Shown: positions 40,968-49,924, counted from the first letter of the stretch. The stretch: DNA of 64,000 bases from Bacillus sp. FJAT-28004 (GCF_001280845.1 NZ_LGHP01000001.1:3374418-3438417); one strand, 5' to 3'. The notes: generated from the sequence alone by a model not told the origin. Program-made: numbers and translations.

Positions 40968-42215
40968 TTAGTAAGTCATGCCAGGGTAAAGCGGATATTG
41001 TGCCGTAAGATCACGGACCATGCCGCGCGCTTTGGCGAGCACATCTTGATCTTGAGGGCTGTTAAGCACAAGTGCAATAACCTCAGCAATAACCTTCATT
41101 GCTTTCTCATCCATGCCGCGAGCTGTTGCTGCTGGTGTACCAATACGAATACCAGATGTTACGAACGGACTTGTCGGATCAAATGGAATTGCATTTTTGT
41201 TAACGGTAATTCCGACTTCATCAAGCACATGTTCTGCTACTTTACCTGTAATGTTCAGGCTGCGTGTGTCAAGCAGCATCAAGTGATTGTCTGTTCCGCC
41301 AGATACGATATTGAAGCCTTTTGCAACAAGCTCTTCAGAAAGAACTTTTGCATTCTTAACAACTTGTGTTGCGTATTGCTTGAATTCAGGCCTAAGCGCT
41401 TCTCCGAAAGCTACTGCTTTAGCAGCAATAATATGCATCAAAGGACCACCTTGCGAGCCAGGGAAAACCGCTTTATCGATGGCTGCAGCCCAAGGTTGAC
41501 GACAAAGGATCATACCGCCGCGAGGTCCACGAAGTGTTTTGTGTGTTGTAGTCGTTACAAAATGAGCATGAGGCACTGGGCTCGGATGAAGACCAGCTGC
41601 AACCAAACCAGCGATGTGTGCCATATCAACCATGAACAAAGCGCCTACATCATTAGCAATTTTGCCAAGCTTCTCGAAATCGATCGTACGTGGATATGCA
41701 CTTGCACCAGCAACGATCAAACGAGGACGGTGCTTGAAAGCAAGCTTACGAACTTCTTCATAATCAATCGTGAAGGAATCTTCTTGCACGCCGTATGCAA
41801 CGAAGTTATAAAGCAATCCAGATGCATTAACAGGGCTGCCGTGCGTCAAATGGCCGCCATGCGCAAGATTCATACCAAGTACAGTGTCGCCAGGCTGCAA
41901 AGCTGCAAGGTAAACAGCCATGTTCGCTTGTGCGCCGGAGTGTGGCTGCACGTTCGCATGCTCAGCGCCGAAAAGTTCTTTCGCACGATTGCGTGCAATA
42001 TCCTCAACGATGTCAACATGTTCACAACCGCCATAGAAACGTTTACTTGGGTAACCTTCTGCATATTTGTTCGTTAGGACGCTTCCCATAGCTTCCAATA
42101 CCGCTTCGCTAACGATGTTCTCGGATGCGATAAGCTCGATGTTGTCACGCTGACGTGTAAGCTCTAGTCCTAATGCTTTCAATACTTCTGGGTCTTGTTT
42201 GCGCAAATTTTCCAT
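40968..42215 (-). CDS. glyA: Serine hydroxymethyltransferase
   Basis: PLP enzyme converting serine and THF to glycine and 5,10-methylene-THF, the main one-carbon source. 415 residues, with the PLP Lys in [31 protein letters not shown] and [13 protein letters not shown] start at ATG 42215 behind AGGAGG; the TTG at 42233 overlaps that site. Third gene behind the ZTP riboswitch, which fits: ZTP signals one-carbon shortage. Confidence 0.97.
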   Translation of the reverse strand: MENLRKQDPEVLKALGLELTRQRDNIELIASENIVSEAVLEAMGSVLTNKYAEGYPSKRFYGGCEHVDIVEDIARNRAKELFGAEHANVQPHSGAQANMAVYLAALQPGDTVLGMNLAHGGHLTHGSPVNASGLLYNFVAYGVQEDSFTIDYEEVRKLAFKHRPRLIVAGASAYPRTIDFEKLGKIANDVGALFMVDMAHIAGLVAAGLHPSPVPHAHFVTTTTHKTLRGPRGGMILCRQPWAAAIDKAVFPGSQGGPLMHIIAAKAVAFGEALRPEFKQYATQVVKNAKVLSEELVAKGFNIVSGGTDNHLMLLDTRSLNITGKVAEHVLDEVGITVNKNAIPFDPTSPFVTSGIRIGTPAATARGMDEKAMKVIAEVIALVLNSPQDQDVLAKARGMVRDLTAQYPLYPGMTY

Positions 42216-42280
42216 GATTAAATTCCTCCTCAAATTAGAAACCCTTTATTTAAAATCAAATCATTATGATCATAAATCAA

Positions 42281-42886
42281 CTATTCGCATGTCCCAGCAG
42301 ATTGCTGTGCCGTTATATCCGTGCTCAGCTCGTATACTGCACGGGAGCCGCCTATTAATTTCGGTCTCGTAATGGCCATCGTGACATGGGCTCCGCCAAT
42401 TTCACGAATAGTCGGACGAACGGGAACAGCCACCCGCTTCAAATGCATGCCAATAAACGTATCACCGATATCGATACCCGCATGGGCCTGTACCGTTTCC
42501 ACCAGACAAGGTGCCTTCAGCTGACGATAGGCGTATGCCGCCATTGATCCGCCCGCTTTCGGTACCGGAATTGCACCTACGATGCCTAGTCCCAATCGTT
42601 CTGCGGAAGCTTGATCAATCACAAGCGCACGATTCAGATGCTCGCAGCATTGATAAACCGGAATGAAGCCAACCTCGCTGCGAACCGCTTCAACGCCTGC
42701 GTAAATTTGTGCAGCCGTTTCAATTGTACCCGAAGTTCCAATGCGGTGACCGAGCACCTCACTAGTACTTACACCGATTACTAGCAGCTGACTCATAACA
42801 AGCTTGCCTGCCGTAACTAGCTCCCGAACAATTTGTTCCACCTGCTCTGAAATGCTTCCAAACTGTACGTTTTCGTCTACGTTCAT
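42281..42886 (-). CDS. ywlG: YwlG family (UPF0340/TIGR01440) protein
   Basis: 201-residue soluble protein with the family segments VIGVSTSEVLGHRIG, PVYQCCEHLNRALVI and GGAHVTMAITRPKLIGGSRA. Conserved between rpiB and glyA in Bacilli; biochemical role not established. ATG follows AGGGGG. Confidence 0.88.
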   Translation of the reverse strand: MNVDENVQFGSISEQVEQIVRELVTAGKLVMSQLLVIGVSTSEVLGHRIGTSGTIETAAQIYAGVEAVRSEVGFIPVYQCCEHLNRALVIDQASAERLGLGIVGAIPVPKAGGSMAAYAYRQLKAPCLVETVQAHAGIDIGDTFIGMHLKRVAVPVRPTIREIGGAHVTMAITRPKLIGGSRAVYELSTDITAQQSAGTCE

Positions 42887-42902
42887 TGCGATTGCCCCCT
42901 AA

Positions 42903-43361
42903 TTAGGACTGGCTGCTGTTCTGTTCTTCAATTTGTTTCACTTTATTAAGACGACCGACATGACGTTCTCCGTTCGAGAACGGCGTATCAAGCCAGATGC
43001 GAATAATTTCAAGTGCCACTCCAGGACCAACCACTCGTTCCCCAAGCGCCAAAACATTCGTATCATTATGCTCCCGAGTTGCTTGGGCTGAGAACATGTC
43101 ATTCACGAGTGCACAGCGGATACCGCGTACTTTATTTGCCGCAATCGTCATACCGATACCCGTTCCGCAAATCAGTATACCGCGCTCTGCTTTGCCGCTT
43201 GTAACAAGGTCGCATACGGGCAATGCATAGTCCGGATAATCGACTGATTGGTCACAGTTGCAACCAACATCTTCAATTTCATGGCCAAGCGACAGAAGAA
43301 ACGGTACAACGACGTCCTTCAAACGGTATCCAGCATGATCAGCACCAATAGCAATTTTCAA
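42903..43361 (-). CDS. rpiB: Ribose-5-phosphate isomerase B
   Basis: Interconverts ribose-5-P and ribulose-5-P. 152 residues: IGADHAGYRLKD at the N-terminus and active-site Cys in ILICGTGIGMTIAANK, plus HNDTNVLALGERV. Start TTG 43361 behind AAGGAGG. First gene after the ZTP riboswitch terminator. Confidence 0.95.
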   Translation of the reverse strand: MKIAIGADHAGYRLKDVVVPFLLSLGHEIEDVGCNCDQSVDYPDYALPVCDLVTSGKAERGILICGTGIGMTIAANKVRGIRCALVNDMFSAQATREHNDTNVLALGERVVGPGVALEIIRIWLDTPFSNGERHVGRLNKVKQIEEQNSSQS

Positions 43362-43426
43362 CGTAAAGACCTCCTTAGAAATGTAACATCACAGTGCTAG
43401 TATACCTATTTTTGCTCAAAAAGACG

Positions 43427-43464
43427 AAAAAAGAGCAAGACATGCTTATTAGCATGCTGCTCTT
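43427..43464 (-). terminator. Expression-platform terminator of the ZTP riboswitch
   Basis: Minus-strand stem AAGAGCA(G)CATGCT paired with AGCATG(TCT)TGCTCTT, followed by six T residues. It starts directly at the 3' edge of the aptamer, so ligand binding can compete with it. Confidence 0.85.
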
Positions 43465-43540
43465 TGCCCAGGCGACCGGCCGTATATTCCGATGCTCCAC
43501 CGTGGTTACCCACTTCCGTCGCCAGTTACATCGGAAACCG
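43464..43540 (-). ncRNA. ZTP (pfl) riboswitch
   Basis: Minus strand shows both conserved halves of the pfl motif: CCGATG-TAACTGGCGAC...GTGGGTAACCAC...GTGGAG-CATCGG (P1 arms 43529-43534 and 43489-43494), then GGCCGGTCGCCTGGGC (43466-43482). The terminal CGCCTGGGC block and ACTGGCG are hallmarks. It senses ZTP/ZMP, which accumulate when 10-formyl-THF is short, and would turn on rpiB-ywlG-glyA. Confidence 0.9.
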
Positions 43541-43554
43541 TATATTGTCATTTT

Positions 43555-43583
43555 ATAATAACTGAAACGGCTTAAAAAATCAA
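43555..43583 (-). promoter_or_regulatory. SigA promoter of the riboswitch-rpiB-ywlG-glyA transcript
   Basis: Minus strand TTGATT (43578-43583), 17-bp spacer, TATTAT (43555-43560), starting transcription just ahead of the aptamer. Confidence 0.65.
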
Positions 43584-43616
43584 TCCATTAAACAGCTGAA
43601 GCTGTCCTGTCACGAA

Positions 43617-44195
43617 TTATCTTTTGGCCAGCTTGTCCAGCAGCTTGACGAGTGCATCCTCTATTTCATTGGCGCTGCTGTTGTATATAGCAAGCGAGCC
43701 TCCGAAAGGATCAACGATGTCAAAGCTCGGTATACGACGCTCCAGTTCGAGCAATCGTCTTCTCTCGCCAGTTGTCAGCTGCTGACCCAGCGCTTGCTTC
43801 ATATGAAGCTCCGTATATAGCTGCTCCAGTTCTTCAATATCAGCGAGCACCTGAGCGTCTTGATTCGCATATTCCTTTAGCGTATAGATTTTGTCAACCG
43901 CTTCGGGATGCCATTGCAGCAATCCACGTTTATGATTAACCGTCATCGTCAAAATAATATCAGCCCAACCGACCGCCTCGCTCGTAAGCGCCAGCGACGT
44001 GCTCTTGTGCTCGATGTCCCGCTGCCTAAGTGTTTCCACTGCTTGAGCTGACACTGGCAGGCCATCAATGGTGGATATGCCTGCGGAGCGAACGGCGACG
44101 GTAATTCCTCTCAAAGCAGCCATCCGGCGAAGCATAGCCTCTGCCATTGGCGAGCGGCATGTATTGCCTGTACAAACAAATAAAATACGTTTCAC
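43617..44195 (-). CDS. ywlE: YwlE-type protein arginine phosphatase (low-MW PTP family) with insertion
   Basis: 192 residues, longer than YwlE (about 150). The P-loop VCTGNTCRSPMAEA is intact, with Thr after Asn as in arginine-specific YwlE rather than tyrosine phosphatases, and the general acid Asp in SFDIVDPFGG. About 35-40 extra residues of charged helix lie before that Asp (roughly 118-155). Start GTG 44195 behind AAAGGAG. In B. subtilis YwlE counteracts McsB arginine phosphorylation. Confidence 0.88.
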   Translation of the reverse strand: MKRILFVCTGNTCRSPMAEAMLRRMAALRGITVAVRSAGISTIDGLPVSAQAVETLRQRDIEHKSTSLALTSEAVGWADIILTMTVNHKRGLLQWHPEAVDKIYTLKEYANQDAQVLADIEELEQLYTELHMKQALGQQLTTGERRRLLELERRIPSFDIVDPFGGSLAIYNSSANEIEDALVKLLDKLAKR

Positions 44196-44332
44196 ACTGC
44201 CAACTCCTTTTGCACGTTATGCCAAACTGTTCAACGATCAAGCAGAAACGCCTTCGGCGTCCTTTAGACGCTGAAGCACCTTTGACGGTGAAATATAAAT
44301 AAGTATTAGAAGATGATCTACTTTCTTATCTT

Positions 44333-44893
44333 TTAAAAAATAAACAAGATGCCGAATACGAATAAAATCCCTCCGCCTATTGCCTCTCCATATTCGCCAA
44401 GCTGACCGCTGACTTTACGGCCAAGCATTAAGCCAAATATCGACATCACACCGCCGAGCAGGCCAATAAGCAGAACCGTCATCAACATGTTTGCTGCGAA
44501 CATCCCAAGCGTAATGCCAACTGAGAATGAGTCAATACTGACGCTAAGTGAAAGCACGAGCAAACCCCACAAGGATTTATGGTCAAAGGATTGAACCGCC
44601 TCACCGCGCAGCGAGCTATAAATCATGTGTCCGCCGAGCAGTACCAGCAAAATACCCGCCGCAGTCGTGGCCACATCTCCAAGCAGGGAGCCTACGTATT
44701 GACCTGTAAAAATGCCTGCCAGCGGCATAATCATATGGAACAACGCGATAACAACGCCCAGCTTCAATATTTCCCTTAGCCTTATGCCTTTGAGCCCGAT
44801 GCCCAGTCCAAGAGAAAAAGCGTCTAGACTGAGCGCCACCGCAATAATGAGCAGCGTTAAAAACTGTCCAGCTTGCAATTGTGCTTCAATCAC
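44333..44893 (-). CDS. mntP: Manganese efflux pump MntP
   Basis: Six-helix membrane exporter (YwlD in B. subtilis), 186 residues, with the acidic motifs SLDAFSLGLGIGLKG and SVSIDSFSVGITLGMF expected to bind Mn2+. Start GTG 44893 behind GGGGGAG. Preceded by a perfect hairpin that abuts the ribosome-binding site. Confidence 0.9.
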   Translation of the reverse strand: MIEAQLQAGQFLTLLIIAVALSLDAFSLGLGIGLKGIRLREILKLGVVIALFHMIMPLAGIFTGQYVGSLLGDVATTAAGILLVLLGGHMIYSSLRGEAVQSFDHKSLWGLLVLSLSVSIDSFSVGITLGMFAANMLMTVLLIGLLGGVMSIFGLMLGRKVSGQLGEYGEAIGGGILFVFGILFIF

Positions 44894-44906
44894 AGCCTAT
44901 CTCCCC

Positions 44907-44946
44907 CATGTCCGCTTGTAGTCTTTACCAAACATATGCGGACATG
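44907..44946 (-). promoter_or_regulatory. Hairpin immediately upstream of the mntP ribosome-binding site
   Basis: Nine-base perfect arms CATGTCCGC and GCGGACATG enclose 22 bases, ending just before GGGGGAG. No T-run. It does not show the yybP-ykoY Mn2+ riboswitch motifs I know. Role unknown. Confidence 0.4.
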
Positions 44947-45016
44947 AGGACAAACATACTAGTGCGGTTTCAGGCTAATTTTGTTTGGAAAATGATATTC
45001 ACTCCTAGATCACTTT

Positions 45017-46078
45017 CTATACGCGAATAATTCGGTTTCCAGCCGCTTTGGCTAGCCGATTCATTAGTGCTGCGCCGATGCCGTGCTCACTGCAGCTCTC
45101 TGCCCAAATGCGCTGAGCGCCAGCTCCGTCAAAATCACGCAATGCCGCATAAAGCTGATGAGCCGCTGTGCCAAGCTCCTCCTCACTGCCTAACGAGAAT
45201 ACATAATCCGCATCGTAGCGATCCAATCTTTCCTCGAAGGCGAGCACGCCAGTTACCTCGCCGCGCTCCCTTGCAGCTCCAACTTGATCTTGAATGTATG
45301 CTGAGACAGCTTCAAAATCACCCTGTACCAGCTCGAGCTCCCCTTTTGGTGCATAATGTGTATATTTCATGCCTGGAGATCGCGGGGCCGACTCTGGTTC
45401 TTCTATTGAGGCGCTATCAATTGCCGCAGAGGGTGCCGCTTTCTGAAGCGCTTCGCGAGTAATTCCGCCTGGCCGCAAAATACGAATGCTATTCTCGCCA
45501 GCGAGCTCGATCACCGTTGACTCGAGGCCGACACCAGTCGCACCGTCATCAATGAGGCCATCGATGCGTCCATCCAGATCCTCCAGCACATGCTCAGCAA
45601 GTGTAGGACTTGGCCTTCCAGATCGGTTGGCGCTCGGTGCTGCGACCGGACAATCTGCTATCTCAAGCAGCGCCAACGCCGTTCTGTGATCAGGAATTCG
45701 AATACCGACGGTAGATAGTCCAGCCGTTACGAGCGGCGATAACGCATTTTCACGAACGGGCAGCACAATGGTAAGCGGTCCTGGCCAAAAGTTTTCCATC
45801 AGCGATGAAGCCAGTTCAGAATAAGGCAGCACAAGCTCATCTAATTGCTTGCGATTGGCAATATGCACAATTAGAGGATTGTCCGATGGACGCCCCTTTG
45901 CGGTGAAAATTCGCTCAACCGCCGCTGTGCATCGAGCATCCGCGCCAAGCCCATAAACCGTCTCGGTCGGGAAAGCAATAAGGCCGCCTTCTCTTAATTG
46001 ATTCGCGGCTTCCGATAGTTCTTCCCGCAGTTGATGATCATGAGCCTTATTCACGCGCCATACATTTGTTTTAGTCAT
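45017..46078 (-). CDS. ywlC: Threonylcarbamoyl-AMP synthase (YwlC/TsaC2/Sua5)
   Basis: Makes threonylcarbamoyl-AMP for the t6A37 modification of ANN-decoding tRNAs. 353 residues: YrdC catalytic domain (about 15-205) with FPTETVYGLGADA, KGRPSDNPLIVHI and APSANRSGRPSPT, then a linker SPGMKYTHYAPKG and a C-terminal Sua5 domain. ATG 46078 follows AAGGATAG. Confidence 0.95.
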   Translation of the reverse strand: MTKTNVWRVNKAHDHQLREELSEAANQLREGGLIAFPTETVYGLGADARCTAAVERIFTAKGRPSDNPLIVHIANRKQLDELVLPYSELASSLMENFWPGPLTIVLPVRENALSPLVTAGLSTVGIRIPDHRTALALLEIADCPVAAPSANRSGRPSPTLAEHVLEDLDGRIDGLIDDGATGVGLESTVIELAGENSIRILRPGGITREALQKAAPSAAIDSASIEEPESAPRSPGMKYTHYAPKGELELVQGDFEAVSAYIQDQVGAARERGEVTGVLAFEERLDRYDADYVFSLGSEEELGTAAHQLYAALRDFDGAGAQRIWAESCSEHGIGAALMNRLAKAAGNRIIRV

Positions 46079-46155
46079 CTCTATCCTTCAATCCTTGCTC
46101 TTAATTGAAATTGTTCATTCATTCGCTATTATAGCATAAGCACCCGTAAACAAGC

Positions 46156-46203
46156 AGAAACGACGGCTGCGTCTTCACCTTTAAAGGCGCAGCTGTCGTT
46201 TCT
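46156..46203 (-). terminator. Terminator-like hairpin after spoIIR
   Basis: Minus-strand stem AGAAACGACAGCTGCG paired with CGCAGCCGTCGTTTCT immediately at the spoIIR stop; the following T-run is weak (CTGCTTGTTT). Confidence 0.65.
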
Positions 46204-46967
46204 TATGAAAACAGTGATTTTATCCAATCAATGAAGGACTTGATCATTTCCCAAAGAAAAAATTTCGCTTCTGGCGCTTCACCTTGAGAAGGAGTGTCTG
46301 CAGAAGCTGTTTCTAGTGCAGTTGTCTTGGCAGGTGCAGTATCCGATTTCACTGCCGCTGCTTGTTCTGTCTCTGCTCCAGATGCTGCCGCTGCCTCACC
46401 GCTTACAGCGTCGATAAAACATAGTGGCGGGAACAGTACGCACCACCAATTTTGACCGCCGCCTTCACCAAGTGTAATACGTAATGCTTCATAGTCTCCA
46501 GCAGGGTAAACTTGATTGCCGTACATCTTCGTCGGGAACGGAACCATGCCAAGCTCTGCGGAGGAGCTATATTCAAAGCCGCGGCTCTTCAACACTTCCG
46601 CTGTAATCCGTTCAATTTCAGGCATATTGGCGAGAATCGTCTGACGTGCTTCCTCAATTGTCTGAGGGCCCGTTACCCAACTATTCATCGCTTTAACGAT
46701 TTCATCCCGGACAAGACGCTTCACGACTTGATCAGCAGGATTATCGGAATTGGCTAAAATACGAAGGCGAATCGCTTCCTGCGGAATTTCTCCGCCCGCA
46801 ACCGCAGCATCCATTTGCTGGGCTTCCCAGCTCATAATTAAGACAATAAGTGCAAAAATAATAAAACCATACGATTTACGATAAACTAACTTATTAGAAT
46901 GACCCGAATTAGAATGAGCGGATTTTGAAATATTGGAATAGGAATGAAGGGAATAATGGCTGGACAT
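46203..46967 (-). CDS. spoIIR: Stage II sporulation protein R
   Basis: Forespore-secreted signal that triggers SpoIIGA processing of pro-SigE in the mother cell. 254 residues: N-terminal signal helix (SYGFIIFALIVLIMSW), IRLRILANSDNPADQ, and the family core GGGQNWWCVLFPPLCF. A C-terminal extension of about 75 residues is Ala/Thr-rich and ends in an amphipathic helix KFFLWEMIKSFIDWIKSLF. ATG 46967 behind GAGGAG. The B. subtilis protein is about 224 residues. Confidence 0.93.
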   Translation of the reverse strand: MSSHYSLHSYSNISKSAHSNSGHSNKLVYRKSYGFIIFALIVLIMSWEAQQMDAAVAGGEIPQEAIRLRILANSDNPADQVVKRLVRDEIVKAMNSWVTGPQTIEEARQTILANMPEIERITAEVLKSRGFEYSSSAELGMVPFPTKMYGNQVYPAGDYEALRITLGEGGGQNWWCVLFPPLCFIDAVSGEAAAASGAETEQAAAVKSDTAPAKTTALETASADTPSQGEAPEAKFFLWEMIKSFIDWIKSLFS

Positions 46968-47151
46968 ATAACACAAGCTCCTCTCGTCGCACCCGTCAGT
47001 GCGTCTGCTTGCGTTCCGGAACGTATCTATCCGTCATTATGTCCGTTTACCCGAATATATAAACCTAGCAATCTATCTATTTTTGATCCTATCGCATACG
47101 CCCTTCTAGCAAGTTATAATAATGTCAGTAAATGTGAAGGATGGATGCTTG

Positions 47152-48024
47152 ATGGATTTCCAAAAAACCTATACAGCTTATCGACCGCTGCTCCATTCGA
47201 TTGCTTATCGAATGCTTGGCACGTTCAATGAGGCTGAGGATCTCGTTCAGGATGTTTTTGCAGACTACAGTCTTCTAGACCTCAGTGAGATTAAAAATGA
47301 AAAAGCCTATCTCGTTCGAATGCTCACTAACCGCTCGATCAATCTCAGTCAATCTGCACGCAAAAGAAAAGAAGTCTATGTTGGACATTGGCTGCCCGAA
47401 CCAGACGTCAGCACGACCAAACAAGACCCTGCTGAAATTTATGCGGAGCAGGAAGACATTTCTTATGCTCTGCTTGTTATGCTTGAGCAGCTTACAGCAG
47501 TTGAGCGGGCTGTGTTTATACTTAGAGAAACACTCCAATACGATTATGAGGAAATCGCTTCATGCTTACATAAAACGGCAGCCAATTGCCGTAAAATATA
47601 CAGCCGAGCTAAAGAGAAGCTTCAAGAGAAAAGGACTCTGCTTCCCACAAACACGGTCAAAGCAGAGCCGCTTGCTGTCGCATTCATGGAAGCAGCTGCT
47701 TCTGGAAACTTCGATAAATTGGTTTCTCTTTTGTCGGAAGAAGCGATTCTTATTTCCGATGGAGGCGGCAAGGTGCGTGCAGCTATCTTCGCTATAATTA
47801 GCAGAGCCAGAGTCATCGCCTTTTTGAAGGGTGTAATTCCGAGGACCTTCTTGGGAGATGGCCATCAATTCGCTGACGTTAACGGACAAGCTGGTGTCAT
47901 CGTGAACAAAGACGGCATGCCAAGAAGCGTTATCAGCTTTCAACTGGATGAGGAAGGGCAGAAGGTTGAGCGGATTTATGTCATGTTGAATCCCGACAAG
48001 CTGAAGCATGTTCGGATTGAATGA
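47152..48024 (+). CDS. ECF41-type RNA polymerase sigma factor (SigJ-like, SnoaL C-terminal domain)
   Basis: 290 residues: sigma region 2 (YRPLLHSIAYRMLGTFNEAE, LVQDVF), region 4 (about 105-160), and a fused SnoaL-like domain. All three ECF41 marks are present: WLPEP (80-84), DGGGK (203-207) and NPDKL (280-284). In this group the C-terminal domain replaces an anti-sigma factor. I start at ATG 47152 behind GAAGGA; the ATG at 47122 has no site and overlaps a TATAAT at 47115-47120, a likely -10 box. Followed by an AhpD-like gene with a matching promoter. Confidence 0.92.
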   Translation: MDFQKTYTAYRPLLHSIAYRMLGTFNEAEDLVQDVFADYSLLDLSEIKNEKAYLVRMLTNRSINLSQSARKRKEVYVGHWLPEPDVSTTKQDPAEIYAEQEDISYALLVMLEQLTAVERAVFILRETLQYDYEEIASCLHKTAANCRKIYSRAKEKLQEKRTLLPTNTVKAEPLAVAFMEAAASGNFDKLVSLLSEEAILISDGGGKVRAAIFAIISRARVIAFLKGVIPRTFLGDGHQFADVNGQAGVIVNKDGMPRSVISFQLDEEGQKVERIYVMLNPDKLKHVRIE

Positions 48025-48109
48025 TCTGTTTAAAATTGGGACCTCCACCTATTCAGATAGACGGAGTATGGGGCAACCCGAAATAAATTAAACCTTATTA
48101 TCAATCTGC

Positions 48110-48136
48110 TGTCACATCCGATCGCTGTGTTTTGTC
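48110..48136 (+). promoter_or_regulatory. ECF41-type promoter before the AhpD-like gene
   Basis: TGTCACA (48110-48116), 16-bp spacer, TGTC (48133-48136). The published ECF41 consensus is TGTCACA-N16-CGTC; one base differs. Confidence 0.75.
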
Positions 48137-48184
48137 TTAGAGGATGAAAGCAAATAAATCAGAACGCAGAGGAGAATGAGAAAC

Positions 48185-48622
48185 ATGTCAGAAAGAATCC
48201 AGATAGCCAAAGAAATACCCGCCGCATATAAAGCAATGGTTGGATTGGAACAATACCTAGGCACTACTAGCATCGACAAGCAGCTGCAAGAATTGATTAA
48301 AATTCGCGCATCGCAAATAAATGGCTGTGCGTACTGCATTAACATGCACACGAAGGACGCAAGAAGCCTGGGTGAAACCGAGCAACGGATTTATGCTTTA
48401 AGCGCTTGGCGTGATACGCCGTATTTCACGAAGGAAGAACGAGCGATACTCGCCTTAACAGAATCGGTCACAGTCATTACGAAGGAACATGTGCCCGATG
48501 CTGTGTATGAAGAAGCTGCGCGGTATTTCGAAAGCAAACAAATCGGAGAAATCATTATGGCAATTATTACGATCAACGCATGGAATCGCATCGCGATAAG
48601 CACCAATATGATGCCGGAATAA
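48185..48622 (+). CDS. Carboxymuconolactone decarboxylase/AhpD-like protein, ECF41 target
   Basis: 145 residues, all-helical CMD fold with redox motif INGCAYCINMHTKDAR (CxxC plus His), as in AhpD-type peroxidase partners. CMD proteins are the usual neighbours and targets of ECF41 sigma factors. ATG 48185 lies 10 bases after GAGGAG; the ATG at 48176 is too close. Physiological substrate unknown. Confidence 0.9.
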   Translation: MSERIQIAKEIPAAYKAMVGLEQYLGTTSIDKQLQELIKIRASQINGCAYCINMHTKDARSLGETEQRIYALSAWRDTPYFTKEERAILALTESVTVITKEHVPDAVYEEAARYFESKQIGEIIMAIITINAWNRIAISTNMMPE

Positions 48623-48705
48623 GGATTAGAGGCGTATTATACTTGTCGCATTAAAGTTTGCTTAGGGATAAGGGATACATGTGCAATGGAGAGTCAGATA
48701 AATAC

Positions 48706-48742
48706 AAAAAGCGGTTCCTCTTTCTTAGAGGAACCGCTTTTT
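48706..48742. terminator. Bidirectional terminator between the AhpD-like gene and prmC
   Basis: AAAAAGCGGTTCCTC-N7-GAGGAACCGCTTTTT; T-runs in both directions serve the convergent genes. Confidence 0.92.
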
Positions 48743-48755
48743 ACTGCGAGCGAAG

Positions 48756-49706
48756 TTAATGCTTCGTCGCAATGACGTGACGCTCGATTCCAGCGTAGTC
48801 ACTGATGATGCGAATGTCATCCCATTGCGACATTTCTCGCATCATGTCAGCGACGATGCGAGGCTGGCCCATGCCGAGCTCGAAAGCGACGATGCGAGGC
48901 ATTTGCTCAAGCAGCGGAAGCTGCTCCAGCATACGCCGGTAGGGTATTAACCCGTCCGGCCCGCCTTCCAGCGCGAGATGCGGCTCATAGTCGCGCACCT
49001 CGCGCTGCAGCCCTTGCATGTCAGCCGCCGGTATGTACGGCGGGTTGGATACGAGCACGTCGATGCGCAGCTCGTCGTGCCGGAGTTCACTCTGCTCATG
49101 CCCAGTTATAAAGGGCATGAGCAGGTCGCCCTGCACGAACTTCAGACGATCCGCAGCTTCATGGCGGATCGCGTTCGTGCGGGCGACTGCCAGCGCGTCC
49201 GGCGATAGATCGGATGCGCATACGCGCCATGCGGGACGCTGCGTAGCTAGCGTTACGGCGATGGCGCCGCTGCCTGTGCCGACGTCGACAATTGTCGGCG
49301 GCTGCATTTCCCCTGCAATCATCGCAGGGGGCCAAATAAGATCCGCTGCGTCAAGCACCGCTTCTACGAGCAGCTCCGTCTCCGGACGCGGAATGAGTAC
49401 CGCAGGCGTGACTGTAAATGGCCGGCCATAAAACCATTGCTCACCAATAATATATTGAACCGGCTCCCCAGCTGCCTTACGCCGTACGAGGCCTTCCCAA
49501 TCCGCTAACCGCTCAATAGGAAACAATTCACCGCCATCACGAAGCAGCGCAGCTCGGTCCATATGTAGCAAATGCATGAGCAATAGCTCAGCATTGTTGC
49601 GCGGCTCTTCCACCGTTTCCGACTGCAGGATCTCGGTCGCTTGCATGCAAGCTTGCCGCAACGTTAGCGGCTCAACGAACCATTGCTCCTCCGAATGCTT
49701 GCTCAT
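48756..49706 (-). CDS. prmC: Release factor glutamine methyltransferase
   Basis: N5-methylates the GGQ glutamine of PrfA (next gene upstream in transcription) and PrfB using SAM. 316 residues: N-terminal helical domain, linker RPETELLVEAVLD, SAM-binding VDVGTGSGAIAVTLA, and the catalytic NPPY in LVSNPPYIPA. ATG follows AAAGGG. Local GC is higher than in neighbouring genes. Confidence 0.95.
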   Translation of the reverse strand: MSKHSEEQWFVEPLTLRQACMQATEILQSETVEEPRNNAELLLMHLLHMDRAALLRDGGELFPIERLADWEGLVRRKAAGEPVQYIIGEQWFYGRPFTVTPAVLIPRPETELLVEAVLDAADLIWPPAMIAGEMQPPTIVDVGTGSGAIAVTLATQRPAWRVCASDLSPDALAVARTNAIRHEAADRLKFVQGDLLMPFITGHEQSELRHDELRIDVLVSNPPYIPAADMQGLQREVRDYEPHLALEGGPDGLIPYRRMLEQLPLLEQMPRIVAFELGMGQPRIVADMMREMSQWDDIRIISDYAGIERHVIATKH

Positions 49707-49907
49707 CCCTGTATCGCCCTTTCAAATCTAAAGTCTATTCCGTCACGCATTACTTGCCGCCACTCTATTCCCCAGTACCACTTCTCAGCTTACTACAACA
49801 AACTAAGCTCACTGCTATACCCCAGCCAACAGCAAGCCGTCATCTCACACATTCGCATCGTACGCTTGCATCGCTTCCCCAAACCGAATAAAACGCCAGA
49901 CCTCTGA

Positions 49908-49924
49908 TTGCTTATGATAAGCAA
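49908..49924. repeat. 17-bp perfect palindrome between prfA and prmC
   Basis: TTGCTTAT-G-ATAAGCAA, about 20 bp past the prfA stop. No T-run, so not an obvious terminator. The rest of the 240-bp gap shows no gene. Confidence 0.5.

Noticed and set aside
40998..42077. 359-codon plus-strand open frame
   Set aside because: It lies entirely antisense to glyA, is Cys/His-rich as expected from a reversed coding strand, and has no ribosome-binding site.
44907..44946. yybP-ykoY Mn2+ riboswitch upstream of mntP
   Set aside because: Only a simple hairpin is visible; the conserved internal-loop motifs of that class are not seen.
47275..47538. Overlapping minus-strand frame inside the sigma factor gene
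   Set aside because: Shadow of the ECF41 coding region, which shows three family motifs.
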